64,000 nt of DNA from Elymus sibiricus (GCA_039707655.1 CM077676.1:431311379-431375378), one strand, 5' to 3'; counted from the stretch's first letter, positions 1 to 11,204 are shown. Made by a program: numbers and translations. Notes: generated by a model from the sequence alone, not told the origin.

Positions 1-92
1 CCTCCATTGTTCATGCTCTTTGTGCACGTCGTTCTCCCCCGCCGAACCACAAGGGGCTGCATGGCCCCATAGATGGTCGTCACACCACGACA
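1..92 (+). repeat. 3' end of the 5' LTR of the Tat element
   Basis: The stretch closely matches 12370-12461 (same GTTCATGCTCTTTGTGCACG block and same CACACCACGACA end), with a few substitutions. The upstream ~770 bases of this LTR are outside the window. Confidence 0.9.
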
Positions 93-96
93 TCTT

Positions 97-114
97 TGGC
101 GCGCCAGGTAAGGG
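97..114 (+). promoter_or_regulatory. Primer binding site of the Tat element
   Basis: TGGCGCGCCAGGTAAGGG starts five bases after the LTR end and begins with TGG, complementary to the CCA end of a tRNA. This is where minus-strand DNA synthesis would start. I do not assign the tRNA species with certainty. Confidence 0.65.
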
Positions 115-201
115 TAGCGTCGCTTGCGCGTACCTTGATCAGTGGATTGCGCGTCTTCTTCGTCATCTTCATCAACTTCCTCGTCGTCCTCCTCGTCGTC
201 G

Positions 202-2553
202 ATGGCGCCCAAGAAGAAGGGCATCACGATGACGGCCACCCCGCACGCATCCGCAGGCGGCACAGGCGGCGCGCCCAATGCGGGCGGCGCGGGTACTGCG
301 GTTGGCACGACCAGCGCAGGCGACGCAGTCGTCATGCCCACCGTGGTCGGCGCAGGAGACCAGTGTGCTGGAGGTAGTCGACCTCCTCGATCCTCTAGCG
401 AACGGAGCCGCGACGGCGCGGGCGGAGCGGACAGACGACCTCTTCCTCCTCCACCTCCTCGCCGCGCCGACGAACGCAGCCGCCGGAGTGGCAACGCCCG
501 GACCGACGCGAGCCAAGATCCCGCTGCGGCAGCGTCCAAGAATGCAGCTTCAGGACAGACACCGCGCCCCTCACACAATGGGCGCGGCACAGCTCCGAGC
601 GGCGCCAGCGACTCTGGGCAGCGGCGAACTTACGACAAGATTCATGTTGATCAAATCCCAGATCCTCAGGCACCGCCTCGGCCACGACGACCTGCTGCTA
701 ATCGTGTGCCGCGGTAGCAAGACCGCGATGGCGCTCCTGCTGGCTCTGCCAGGAGTAGAGCGACGTCGCGTTCTTTGCTTCCGGCATTGCCAGTCACAGC
801 AGTAGAAACAATGGCGCGAGCCCAGATGCTGCTAAACTTCCCTCCAGCGGTAGAGAAGATGGATGGGTGGAGAGCCACCATCCAAAGCTTGATTGGATTC
901 ACCGAGGCCAGTAAATCGCAGCAAGCGGAGCCCTCACGGCGTCCGCAAATGGCACCGGCAAGCCCAGTTGATGGCCGCACTGACAGTGCCACGCTAACAG
1001 TGCAATCACCTCAGCGGCAACAATCCCAGTGGCAACAACGCCAACGACCGCAGCAAGCTCAGCGATCCTTCGAGCCCGATGAGGTGATGATGGCCTCTTC
1101 GGATCCGCGAGCACGGCAAGATCAGCGGCAAGTGCTGCGAGACAGGCGGGCAGAAGACGCCCGCACCACAATCGAACGGCGCCGGGAGGCGCGTCGTCAA
1201 TCCGACGCATGCAACGGCCCCATCGTTGATGAGCCTGCGCCAAGGGTTGGCGGATATCTACCCTACGAGATTGGATGTCCCGCCTTCACCCTTGAGCTGC
1301 GGCAAGTCCGATGGCCGTCCGTTTGAGCCTTCAAGCAAGAAGTGCCGGAAAAGTACGACGGCAAGCTGAACCCGGCAGAGTTTCTGGGCATCTACACGAT
1401 CGCCGTGCAAGCTGTCGGGGGAAAAGATGAGAAAATCCTCGCCAACTACTTCCGGTTGGTACTGAAACTCAACGTGAGGTCTTGGCTGATGAATTTGCCG
1501 GAGAACTCCATTTCTTCATGGTCAGATCTCTGCAACGAGTTCGTTGGTGCCTTTACCGGGGGCCACAAAGCCCCTGGACAGCCCAACAACTTGCAGGTGA
1601 TCCCGCAAAGAGATGGTGAAACTTTACGCAAGTACATCCAGAGGTTCAGCCGTGTCCATCGTAACATTCCAGATGTGCACCCCGCAGCCGTGATTGCCGC
1701 CTTTCACACGAATGTGCGCAATCGGAGGATGCGGGAGAAAATGAACGTCAAGTTGCCCAAGACCGTGAACGAGCTCTACACGTTGGCGGATAAGTGTGCA
1801 CGTGCTGAGGAAGGAAGAAGGCTTCCCGGGGAGGACGATGGTGCCGAAGTAGATTCTGAGGACGATGATGTTGTCACCCCGGGGAAGAAAGGCCGGAAGC
1901 GCAATAGAAAGCGCAAGGGCAAAACTGTTATGGCTGTCGAAGGCTCCGGCAACTCTTAGTCCGCCAAGAAAGCCAAGACTGAGAACTCCGGCAAGGAGGC
2001 TGCTGCATGCGTCGCTTGCCAGGAGGCGGCGGCAAACGATAAGGCCGGCAAGTCAGATGGGCCGTACTGCAAGATTCACCGTACCAAGGGCCACGATCTC
2101 CAAGAATGCTGGCAAGTCGAGCACCTTGTTGAGAAGCAGAAAGCTAAATATGAAAAGCGCGACAAGGAAAAGGGTCAAGATGGTACTGGTGGATCCGGAG
2201 AAAAGGGCCGTGGCGGTCGAGGGGGCCGCCGCGGCAAGGCTAAGCAGCAGAAAGAGAAGCCTGCCAGAGGCCGAGACAAGAAAGAAGAGGATGATGGAAG
2301 TGACGAAGAGGACGATGATGAGCCCAGCGAACAAGAATTCCAGAAGGCAACCGACGCCATGTGCATTGACGGAGGGGCATCCTTACACTCCTCTCACCGC
2401 CAACTTAAGCAGTGGGCGCGTGAGGTTAATGCGGCAGAACCGGCGATGGGCTCTCAGAAGCCACTCAAATGGTCACACACGCCTATCATTTTTGATGCTG
2501 AGGATCACCCCGATCGCATAACTGCGGTCGGGTGTTTGCAACCTCCAGGTAAT
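202..2553 (+). pseudogene. gag: gag of the Tat element, broken
   Basis: One frame (frame 1) can be read from ATG 202 (an alternative in-frame ATG at 142 adds a serine run) to about 2553, interrupted by stops at 715-717, 1324-1326 and 1957-1959. The N-terminal third is low-complexity, rich in Ala, Gln and Arg. From about 1342 there is a capsid-type Retrotrans_gag domain (PEKYDGKLNPAEFL start, then WLMNLP and YIQRFSRVHRNIP). After the third stop comes a basic, Lys/Gly-rich tail with a CKIHRTKGHDLQEC motif resembling the variant zinc finger common in Tat gag proteins. Gag would form the cytoplasmic virus-like particle. The stops could each come from CAG or CGA by one transition. Confidence 0.8.
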
Positions 2554-2554
2554 A

Positions 2555-3183
2555 AAGATGTTAGTTGACGGTGGGGCCGGTCTGAACCTGATCTCTCCAG
2601 AAGTTATCAGGAGGTTGCAGATCCCCGATGAGGAAAGAAAACGGGCACGTTCCAAGGAGTAAACCTGGGAAGAAGCCAGCCCAAGGGAAAGATCACATTG
2701 CCGGTGACGTTTGGCGGAGAACTGTACTACATGACGGAAAAGATTGTCTTTGACGTCGTCAAGATCCCCTTGCCGTACAATGGAATTCTTGGCTGCCCAG
2801 CCTTGGCAAAATTTATGGCAGCATCTCACAATGCTTACAAGACATTGAAGATGCCTGGGCCGATGGGTGTCATTTCCATCAACTCCGACAAGAAAGATGC
2901 AGTCATTTGCGTCGACAAGATGTACAGAGATGTGGTTGCAGCAGAGGCCGCTGAGGCGCCAACTCCTGCCAAGAAAAAGGAAAAGAAGAAGTCCGGCAAG
3001 ACCTCTAGCAAGGATTCCGGGAAGCGCACCTCTTCGGAGTGCTGCGCGCCTGTTGAAGACTTACCGGAGTGCTCTGCCGGTAAGAAGTCCAAAGCCACTG
3101 CACCGGCAACCAAGAAGGTACCGGCGAGGGAGGACGACACTGACGGTACCTTCACCATCAGCGCCACCATTGACAGCAAATAG
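2555..3183 (+). pseudogene. Protease region of the Tat element, frameshifted
   Basis: The aspartic protease active site is seen as MLVDGGAGLNLIS at 2558-2596, but in frame 2, while flanking gag and the downstream part (from 2641, TLPVTFGGELYYMTEKIVF, then PYNGILGCPALAKF) are in frame 1. Small indels on both sides of the active site therefore break the frame. Tat elements often show DGG or DSG rather than DTG here. A Lys/Ala-rich linker follows and ends at a TAG at 3181-3183. The product would cut Gag-Pol inside the particle; this copy cannot make it. Confidence 0.72.
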
Positions 3184-4245
3184 GAAATCGCGCTCCTTGC
3201 CTTCCTGCGGGCGAATGTCGATGTGTTTGCATGGCGACCATCCGACATCCCTGGCGTTCCCAGGGAGGTAATTGAGCACCACCTTGCTGTCTGTCCTCAC
3301 GCCCGGCCCGTCAAGCAAAAAGTCCGGAAGCAAGCGTTGGAACGGCAACAGTTTATTGCCGAAGAGATCAAGAAGCTTGAAGCAGCAGGCCTGGTCAGAG
3401 GAGTGCTACATCCCACTTGGCTGGCAAATCCAGTGGTGGTGCGCAAAGCAAACGGAAAGTGGAGACTTTGTATCGACTACACTGATATTAACAAAGCATG
3501 TCCGAAGGATCCTTTCCCTTTGCCGCACATTGATCAAATTGTAGACTCTACTTCCGACTGTGATTTACTCTCCTTCCTTGATGCCTACTCTGGATACCAT
3601 CAGATATTCATGGCCAAGGAGGATGAGGAGAAAACCGCATTCATTACTCCCTGTGGCACGTACTGCTTTGTGCGTATGCCTTTCGGGTTAAAGAGTGCCG
3701 GTTCAACATTTGCAAGAGCAGTCCAGATTGGTTTTGAGCCCCAGCTGCACAGGAATGTGGAAGCATACATGGATGACATTGTGGTCAAGACCAAGGACAA
3801 GTCTACCCTCACTCAAGATTTTGAAGACACATTTGCTAACTTGCGCAAAATCAACTTGAAGCTCAACCCCGAGAAGTGCGTGTTTGGCGTTCCGTCCGGC
3901 AAGCTTCTCGGGTTCTTTGTATCTCAATGAGGAATTGAAGCAAATCCCGACAAGATCAAAGCGATTGAGCAGATTCGAGCACCGAAAAGCGTCAAAGATG
4001 TGCGGCGTCTTGCCGGTTGTGTTGCGGCCTTGAGTAGGTTCATTTCAAGATCCTCTGAGCACGCCCTGCCGTTTTTCAATGTTTTGAAAAAGGCAGGTCC
4101 GATGAAATGGACTCCGGAAGCGGAGGCCGCGCTGCAGGACTTGAAAAGATACCTCTCCTCCACGCCAACACTAGTTGCGCCAAGACCACGAGAGCCGTTG
4201 CTGCTATACGTAGCGGCAACGAATCAAGTGGCTAGTGCTGCATGA
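3184..4245 (+). pseudogene. Reverse transcriptase of the Tat element, broken
   Basis: The RVT_1 domain is clear: VFAWRPSDIPG lead-in, NPVVVRKANGKWRLCIDY, FLDAYSGYHQI, FVRMPFGLKSAGSTFARA, and the catalytic YMDD at 3766-3777. A TGA at 3928-3930 interrupts the thumb/connection start (the context Q-stop-GIEANPDKI points to a former Arg codon CGA), and the frame continues to a second TGA at 4243-4245. The enzyme copies the element's RNA into DNA inside cytoplasmic particles. The frame is shared with gag, so this was a single Gag-Pol reading frame. Confidence 0.88.
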
Positions 4246-4758
4246 GTGGTGCAGAGGGAACCCGATGATGAGGAAGTAACCGCAGTAAACCTATCCAACG
4301 ACAAACCGGAACCTTCTCCGACAAATCATGGTGCCGACAAGTTGGGAACAACGCAGACAAATGGAGATAATCAACAAACAGTGCCGAAAAAGAAAGTGGT
4401 GTAGCGACCAGTATACTTCGTCAGTTCCCTTCTGCAGGGGGCTAGATCGAGATACTCTGGGGTGCAGATGTTGCTTTTCAGTCTTCTTATGGCCTCGAGA
4501 AAGCTGCGTCACTACTTCCAAGTGCACGAAATCACCGTCGTCACCCGCTTTCCATTGCAATGCATCTTGAGGAATCCAGAGGCAACTGGCAGGATAGTGG
4601 AGTGGGCGTTGGAATTGTCAAGCTTTGCACTCAAGTTTGAAAGCACTTCAACTATTCAGAGTAGAGCCTTGGCGGAATTCGTTGCAGAATGGACACCAAC
4701 GCAAGACGAAGAAATTCAAGAAACAGCTCTCCCCGGCAAGGAAACGGCGAAGGAATGA
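4246..4758 (+). pseudogene. First RNase H / connection region of the Tat element, degenerate
   Basis: In the same frame as RT, after a low-similarity stretch with a TAG at 4402-4404, come RPVYFVSSLLQGARSRYSG and MASRKLRHYFQVHEITVVTR, which are the C-terminal blocks of the RT-linked RNase H of Gypsy elements. The N-terminal catalytic Asp region is eroded: only LLLYVAATNQVASAA is seen just before 4243. A TGA at 4756-4758 stands where TGG (Trp) is usual, immediately before the second RNase H. Confidence 0.7.
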
Positions 4759-5433
4759 ATCATGTACTTTGATGGTGCCTTCTCGCTGCAAGGCGCCGGT
4801 GCCGGAGTGCTGCTTGTCGCACCCACCGGAGAGAACCTCAAGTATGTGGTTCAAATGCACTTCCCCAGGGAGCAAGCTTTGAACAACACTGCTGAGTACG
4901 AAGGACTCCTTGCCGGTCTTAGGATCGCAGTGGACCTTGGTATCAAAAAATTGATCGTCCGCGGTGACTCGCAGCTTGTTGTGAAGCAAGTCAACAAAGA
5001 TTACCAGAGCCCGTTGATGGAAGCGTATGTGGAAGAAGTGTGGAAATTGGAAGAACACTTTGAGGGGTTTCAAACAGAACACATTCCTCGTGCGGAAAAC
5101 AGCATCGCTGACAGCCTGTCAAAATGTGCTGCTCAAAAGCTTCCCGTGGAACCGGGAACTTTTGTGCTCCATTTGAATCAACCGACAGTCACCCCATCAA
5201 CGCAGGCCAATAAGAAAAGAAAGTTGAATACCGGTAAATATTTTCCGGCAGAGCTCCCGGAAGCCGCCGACAAGGATGCTGTCGGGAACAATGACATGGT
5301 TGCCGGTGAGCAGCCGCTCAGCGCAGAACCCCAGGTTCTTGCAGCAGACGCGAGCGCTCCTGCAGCCGAAAAGATGCCTTTAGTCCTTGTCGTCGAGCCG
5401 CAGGCTCCGGCATGGGCACAACAAATAGTTTGA
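4759..5433 (+). pseudogene. Second (archaeal-type) RNase H domain of the Tat element
   Basis: MYFDGAFSLQGAGAG begins at 4762. The four expected acidic residues are present: Asp at 4771-4773, Glu at 4894-4896 (NTAEYEGLL), Asp at 4966-4968 (VRGDSQLV) and Asp at 5110-5112 (IADSLSK). This is the RVT_3 fold, an extra RNase H found between the RT block and integrase only in Tat-lineage plant elements; it degrades RNA in RNA-DNA hybrids. A less conserved Pro/Ala-rich linker follows, ending at TGA 5431-5433, whose context (stop before FLQTGELP) fits a former CGA. Confidence 0.85.
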
Positions 5434-6648
5434 TTCCTTCAAACAGGAGAACTTCCCGATGAGAAAGAAGAAGCGAAGAAAGTAGCCCGTCAGTCAAGTA
5501 TGTATCAGTTAGTCAATAACATCCTATACAGAAAACGGCCAAACGGCGTGAAATTGAAGTGTATTTGCCGGGAAGATGGACTAAAGCTGTTGGCGGAAGT
5601 ACACGGAGGCATATGTGGCTCTCACATAGGATCAAGGGCACTTGTCGGCAAAGCATTCCGGCAAGGCTTCTATTGGCCCACTGCACTCCAGGATGTGACT
5701 GAGCTAGTAACCAAGTGTGAAGCATGCCAGTTCCATTCAAAGAACATACATCAGCCAGCTCAAGCTCTCCGAACAATCCCTCTCTCCTGGCCCTTTTCGG
5801 TCTGGGGGCTCGATATCTTGGGCCCCTTCCCCCGTGCTGTCGGGGGCTTTGAGTTCTTGTATATCACAATTGACAAGTTCACAAAGTGGCCTGAAGTGGA
5901 GCCGGTGAGGAAGGTGACAGCGCAACCAGCCATCAAGTTCTTCAAAGGATTAGTTTGCCGTTTCGGGGTTCCTAACAGAATCATCACCGACAGCGGCACA
6001 CAATTCACGAGCCGCACCTTCATGCAATACATCCAAGACCTTGGCAGCAAGATCGGTTTTGCGTCCGTTGCTCACCCGAGAAGCAACGGCCAGGCGGAAA
6101 GGATGAATGCGGAAGTGCTGCGTGGCCTCAAGACGAGAACCTTTGACAAGCTGCGCAAGTGTGGAAGGCACTGGATTGATGAGTTGCCGGCGGTTCTTTG
6201 GTCACTCAGAACGACACCAAATCGAGCTACCGGCCAAATACCCTTCTCCCTAATTTATGGTGCAGAAGTGGTACTCCCCACGAAACTCATATACGGGTCA
6301 CCTTGAGTGCTCGCTTACGATGAAGTTGAGCAAGAGCAGCTGCGGCAAGACGACGCTTTGCTCCTTGAGGAAGATCGTCTTCGGGCGGCTGTGCGAGCTG
6401 CACGCTACCAGCAAGCCTTGCGTCGCTACCATAGCCGCAAAGTGCATGCCCGAAGCCTTGAGGAAGGCGATCTTGTTCTTCAGTGCGTACAGTCTGCCAA
6501 GGGATCAAACAAGTTGATGCCAAAGTGGGAAGGCCCTTATCGGGTAGCACGAGTCACCAGACCTGGCGCAGTCCGTCTAGAGACCGAAGATGGCACCCCA
6601 GTGCAAAACTCATGGAATATTGAACATCTTCGCAAGTTCTACCCGTAA
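5434..6648 (+). pseudogene. Integrase of the Tat element, one internal stop
   Basis: The HHCC zinc-binding module (HGGICGSH ... CEAC) starts near 5611, followed by the catalytic core with Asp 5812-5814 (LDILGPF), Asp 5989-5991 (TDSGTQF) and Glu 6097-6099 (GQAERMN); the last two are 35 residues apart, the normal D35E spacing. The C-terminal domain continues past TGA 6304-6306 (a likely former CGA) to the true end at 6646-6648, with LVLQ, KWEGPYRV and WNIEHLRKFYP motifs and no chromodomain. It would insert the cDNA into the genome; this copy would be truncated. Confidence 0.88.
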
Positions 6649-7428
6649 GGCGCAGTTGCCGGGCCTCCCGGCAACCCCTTTTGTACGAGCTTTGTCGACA
6701 AGACATGTAACCCTTTGTACAAAGCCAGGCGCAGATCCTGCGCATAGTAAAGCTAAGTATTTCGCAACTCCTTGTACATATTCGTTCTATATGTGATACA
6801 CGTGATGATTGTGACTTACACCTTAGTTTGTGTGGAGCGACTGTTGGACCGTCAAGGTTCCCAACCCACTCTTTTTCTCTTCTTTCTTCTTAAAAGGACA
6901 GAAGGATCCCTCGCGCGCAAGTCTCCTGAGGGGGGTGGAGATGGGTACCATTTCTAATGACATTCAAGAGATCATTTCATACAACAAGAGAAGCAACGCA
7001 AGGAAAAGCTAAGTTGAAAAAAACTTTTCCTTGTTACATTCGCAATTTCCCTTGAACAATTATGTGCTATGTATGAGAAACCTGCATGCGAGAGGAACCT
7101 TGTCGCGATCGGTCTGCGCTCTAGCTTGCCTCGAGTCCACTCGGCAAGCCTAGCAGCTGCGTTCCGACCCGGCGAGTTACCTTGACGGTGGCGGCACTTC
7201 CAGCAGGCTGCTAAGGACCCGTTCCTCGAAGCGCTCGCGGCAAGTGTGCACACCGGCAAGCTTCCAATAAGCGTAGGGAACACAATCATACAAAGGCAAA
7301 ATAAGACAAGGGAAAACGGCGCGCAAACATTCAAGCAACACATGTTATATTACAGGAATAGTGCAGGGCTAACAAAAGATCAAATATATCTTGTACATGG
7401 CAACACGGTGATGAATATAACGGCGAGC
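6649..7428 (+). other. Non-coding segment between pol and the antisense gene
   Basis: I see no protein-coding similarity on either strand. It separates the 3' end of integrase from the 3' end of the convergent antisense gene, so both transcripts would have to terminate here. Confidence 0.5.
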
Positions 7429-8992
7429 TCAATCTCGACGATCGCCCTGGACCCTGGGGATTTGGAGGACATTGTCGGCAAGAGGAGCAGCGATCTTGTC
7501 TGCGGCAGTGACGCCTGTGTTCGCCGGCAGCCTCCTGAAGACCCCGGAGAGACCGAAACCGGGATTGCGATGAGCGATTTTGAGCAGCACCCGGTACACT
7601 ATTTTGCGCACAAACTTCCGGGATTCATCGGCGAACGAAGCAGATCTGTCCTCGTGATACGTCTTCAAGGCGTCGATGAGGCCCTCGAAGAACTTGGTCA
7701 AGCGGACGCTGGTGGCCTCCTTGTCGTTAACGGTGAAGCCCCAGCTCTGCATGTCCATCACGGCAATCTGGGAGCTGATGCGCTCGGCGGCATTGACAAG
7801 CCTGCCGGTCCAGAGGGAGAGATTCTCATGCAGTTGGGCGTAGTTGTTCTCGGCCTCCTTCTTCGAGGCCTCTTCCTTCTCCAGCCTCTCCGTCAAGACC
7901 CTCTCCCTCTCCTTGGCGGATTCTAAAGCTGCTACCACAGTGGCCAACTGGGATTTCAGATCCCTGATCGTCTTGGCGGAGGCGTCAAGATCCTGGTTCT
8001 TGGACGATAGCTGCGTTTGCAAGTCCCTAGAGTGCGGGCTTCCTTCAGCGCTTCGTCCTTGAGAGCCTCGATTTCTTTGCCGCTGCCGACAAGATCTTCC
8101 TCCAGTTTGGCCACCTGGGTTTCCAATTCTACTTTGGCGGAGACAGCGGCAGAAGCCTTATCGACGGCCTCCTTGAGCTTGGCGGCGTTCTCCAAGGCCT
8201 GGGTTTCAATGGATTTCTTGTGCCCATCCTCCAGCTCCTGGGTCCGCTGCTTAAGGAGCACTTCGATCTCTTCATCCTTGCCACGAAGAGTTGTGGCAAG
8301 GGCTTGTTCCCGCACGGCAAGATCCTTCTCTTTGGCGTTGAGCAGCGTTTCGCGCTCTGTCAGCTTGCCGTCGCGGATTGCCGCTCTCTCGGTGGCAGCA
8401 TTAAGATTGCGGGCCTGCTGACTATACCATGTGCACAGCTCGTCCGCCTTCTCTCTCAGCTTCCGGTCAATCAAATCCGCAGCTTTGCGCTCCTCGTGCA
8501 CCTTGTCCCACCTCCGGCTATACCGTTCCTAGACGCCTTTGAAACCGACGGCCATGATTTCTATGAAGGCAAGATCTTCGGCGTTGTTAGCCGCGTCGGT
8601 GGATTCGTCGGTTCTTTGAACCAAAGGGAGCAAGATCCGAGCTATGTCTTCATCGAAACTTGGCCCCTCGGTGCCAGAGGAACTGGGGGCTCCGGACCCG
8701 TGCTGAGGAGCGATCGACGCCAAATTGCTTGATGGAGCTTGCAAGATTGGCGCCGCTAGTTGGTTGCCGGGAGTCGGCGCATCGACATTGGCAGGCATCT
8801 TCTCCGCATCCATCTTGGCGGGGTCAGACGTGATGCCGGTGGGCCTCTCGGACTCGTCGGGGACTGTTCCGGTCTCCTTGGCAACCTGCGCAGGGCCCTC
8901 TTCAGCGGCGATCTTGACGGCTTCCTCGGCGGCATCCCTTGCAATATTGGCCACCTCCACAAGGACTTCGCCTTTGTCAGGAGAGGTTTGAG
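7429..8992 (-). pseudogene. Antisense gene of the Tat element, C-terminal coiled-coil part
   Basis: Read on the minus strand: an acidic segment (AQTSPDKGEVLVEVANIARD from 8993) runs to a TAG at 8529-8531, then in the same frame KVHEERKAADLIDRKLREKAD begins a long heptad-like, Glu/Lys/Ala-rich coiled coil. A frameshift near 8025-8040 moves it to the frame ending at 7429, which continues the coiled coil (QTQLSSKNQDLDASAKTIRD) and ends in a non-coiled tail with SVRLTKFFEGLIDALKTYH. The 8529 stop fits a former CAG. Coiled coils with this layout are typical of the extra ORF of Grande/RIRE2-type elements; its function is unknown. Confidence 0.68.
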
Positions 8993-9105
8993 CTGTGGAT
9001 CGAAGCAAGAACAAAGTTAAAATAGGGATCCAAAATCATAAGTCAAGTTCAAGAAGACAAAAAGAAATCTTTCCCAGAAGAGGCGCACAAAGGCAAGAGG
9101 ATTAC
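8993..9105 (-). other. Possible intron in the antisense gene
   Basis: On the minus strand the segment starts GTAATCC and ends in a T-rich stretch then CACAG. The reading frame on both sides is protein-like. With these exact borders the flanking frames do not join without a 1-base indel, so the intron or its borders may be wrong. Confidence 0.35.
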
Positions 9106-10213
9106 GCGTTGGTGCTTGCTGAGGAAGGGCTCCTTCCCCGGCAAACTCGGGTTGCCGGCGCACGGTCGTCGGTGGCCCCGCTCGTCGGGGTAGCCCCCGT
9201 GTGGGCAGGCTCGTCGGTGGAGGCCCTTGTCGGGGAAGCGCTCTCCGGAACATTGATAGATGGGGGAGCCACAATTGGATCCGCTTCTTGGCACTCCTCC
9301 TCTTTGCGGGCCTCCTCCATCTCCATGACAGGCTCAGCAATAGGGACTCCAGTACTGGTGCTAGTGGGAAGCACCTGCACCACGTCCTCGCGCAGGGGGC
9401 TGGTAACGATGGCTTCGGCCATCGCACCCCCATGCCCGGCACCCGCCACAGGATCCTGCGTTGCTGCAGGCCTTGGCCGCTTAGACCGATGCACGAGCGG
9501 TTCTGGATCCCTGTCAATGCAAAAAGGAAACAAGTTAAAATGACAGTCAAATAGGATCAAGGCTTGACGGGAATAAGCGAAGTTACTTACTCCTCCTCCT
9601 CCTCGGACTCGCCGAGGACGTCGAAGTCGTACGTCACTGGCGGGGGCGATTCTCTGGCCCTCTTGAGTGCCGGGGGAGGCGAACTTGTCGGCTGGATGGA
9701 TTCAACTTCCTCAACCACTTCATGCTGAGGTGAAGAGGGCTTGGTTCGGGGACGCCGAGTCGATTGCCGGCATACTTCTTCTTGGCGGCCGGTCTTCGTG
9801 GTCGTCTTCTTCACCATGGGGCCAGCTCTTGGCGAAGGAGAACGCGCCGGCTCTTGACTGACCGCCCTCCGAAGACAGCGCCTCCTCTTCGGGGCTCGAG
9901 GGACTTCCTCTTCTTCGGACTCTCCGGTAGCTCCAGTTCCGGCAACCTCACCCCCGGCAGCCTCGGCTTCGGCCATCTCATCCCCGGCAGGCTCTTCTTG
10001 TTGCCCTTCGGCAACCTCTTCCTCGGAGTGCTCCTTTTCGTCGCCCTCGGCCGCCACGGCACCAGAACCGCCTGCCGCGTTAATCCGCGCGATCTCTGCG
10101 GCTTTGCTGGCGATATACGCCAGTTCCTCCTCGGTGGTGGCCCAGATGAGATCCGTTTCCTTTCGGGAGGCTTTCTCCGTCAGGTTGAAGGCCCAGTCCA
10201 TCTCATGCTCCAA
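9106..10213 (-). pseudogene. Antisense gene of the Tat element, acidic/basic middle part
   Basis: On the minus strand from 10213: HEMDWAFNLTEKASRKETD then a strongly acidic Ala/Glu tract, a basic patch (PKRRRCLRRA, then KKTTTKTGRQ) that could serve as a nuclear localisation signal, and Ser/Pro-rich sequence up to 9591. After the likely intron at 9511-9590 the frame resumes with DPEPLVHRSKRPRP and runs to 9106. Low-complexity acidic and basic segments follow the N-terminal domain in related extra ORFs. A TAG near 10222-10224 separates it from the previous part and fits a former CAG. Confidence 0.62.
9511..9590 (-). other. Probable 80-bp intron in the antisense gene
   Basis: Minus strand: donor GTAAGTAAC at 9590 and acceptor TTGACAG ending at 9511 after a T-rich tract. 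Removing it joins a Glu-rich frame ending in a split codon to DPEPLVHRS in phase, with no stop created; without removal the frame ends at TAA inside the donor. 80 bases is a normal size for a plant intron. Confidence 0.6.
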
Positions 10214-10225
10214 GGTGGGCAGATC

Positions 10226-11204
10226 CTAATCCACTTTCACCCCATGAGCGTCGCAGTCCGGCATCACCGCCAGGATGGAATCCTTGGCAGAGTTGATATG
10301 CAAAGGGACAATCTTATCCGGCAAATGGAACGTGTCGGTCTTTCGGAACAACGCTTCGCAGAGGCAGGCGTGTTCCATCACCGACAAGTTGTTGGCGGTC
10401 CCAGGGACAGTCGCATGATGTCGCCGGCGTTCTGGTACTCCCAAGCGAATCTCTCCCTCTTCTACAGCGGCACTATGTGTCGCTGGAGGAAATCGGCGCC
10501 AACCATCTCTATGGTCAGATTGGCGGCTTTGAGGTGGGCGATCCTGTTCAGTGTCGGACGAAGCTTGGCATCAGTAGCACCTATGCTGTTCCAGTTCTTG
10601 CCGCACTCGACCCTCACTATGCGCGGTATGCAAAATTGGGGGAAGTCCTTCTCCTGGATCCAGCACCACTCGGCCCTCCACTCGTCCCACTTGAGGTGAA
10701 GCTGCCCAGCAAGATACTCACCCTTCGTCTTTGCCCTGGGAATCCAAGCCACACTGCCGGAGAGTGACGAAACAGATCCACATTGAGGGCCACTCCGACG
10801 AAGTTCTCGCACAGATGGGCGAAGACCGCCATACAAGTCATCGCATTCGGAGTAAAGTCCAGCAGCCTGAATCCATAGCTGAACATCATGGCGCTGAAGA
10901 AATCCGAGAATGGGGCAACCAAGCCACAGAAGAAATAAGCACAGAAAAACGGATATTAATCCGATGGATCCTTGTCGCCTTCAGGAAGCACTACGGGCGC
11001 CTTGTGGTCCTTGGTATCTCTCCCCCACATGTATGCGTACCTCCTGATCAGCTCATTGGCATCCAAGGAGCACGGCGAGAAGATCGCATTTTCCCTCCGC
11101 CGCTTCTCTAGTTCTTCCAGCGCCTTCTTCTTCTCCTCTGCCTTGGGATCGAGCGGCTTAGCGGGTTTCTTCTTCCCCGCCGCGTCGGATCTCTTGGGCG
11201 CCAT
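10226..11204 (-). pseudogene. Antisense gene of the Tat element, N-terminal 'putative gypsy type transposon' domain
   Basis: Minus-strand ATG at 11204 (MAPKRSDAAGKKKPAK), a basic start, then LIRRYAYMWGRD. After a TAA at 10956-10958 the same frame continues with VAPFSDFFSAMMFSYGFRLL and FTPNAMTCMAVFAHLCENFV, the core of the domain Pfam lists as Transposase_28/putative gypsy type transposon. A frameshift near 10800 moves to KWDEWRAEWCWIQEKDFP and PTLNRIAHL, and another precedes 10444. Despite its Pfam name this domain is not known to be a transposase. Its own transcription start would lie inside or near the 3' LTR, reading away from it. Confidence 0.68.

Noticed and set aside
172..516. Minus-strand and alternate-frame ORFs over the gag start
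   Set aside because: GC-rich sequence gives long chance frames; the frame-1 reading joins directly to the gag capsid domain.
6649..7428. An env-like gene after integrase in the Tat element
   Set aside because: No long frame, signal peptide or membrane segment is present; the next coding sequence is on the other strand.
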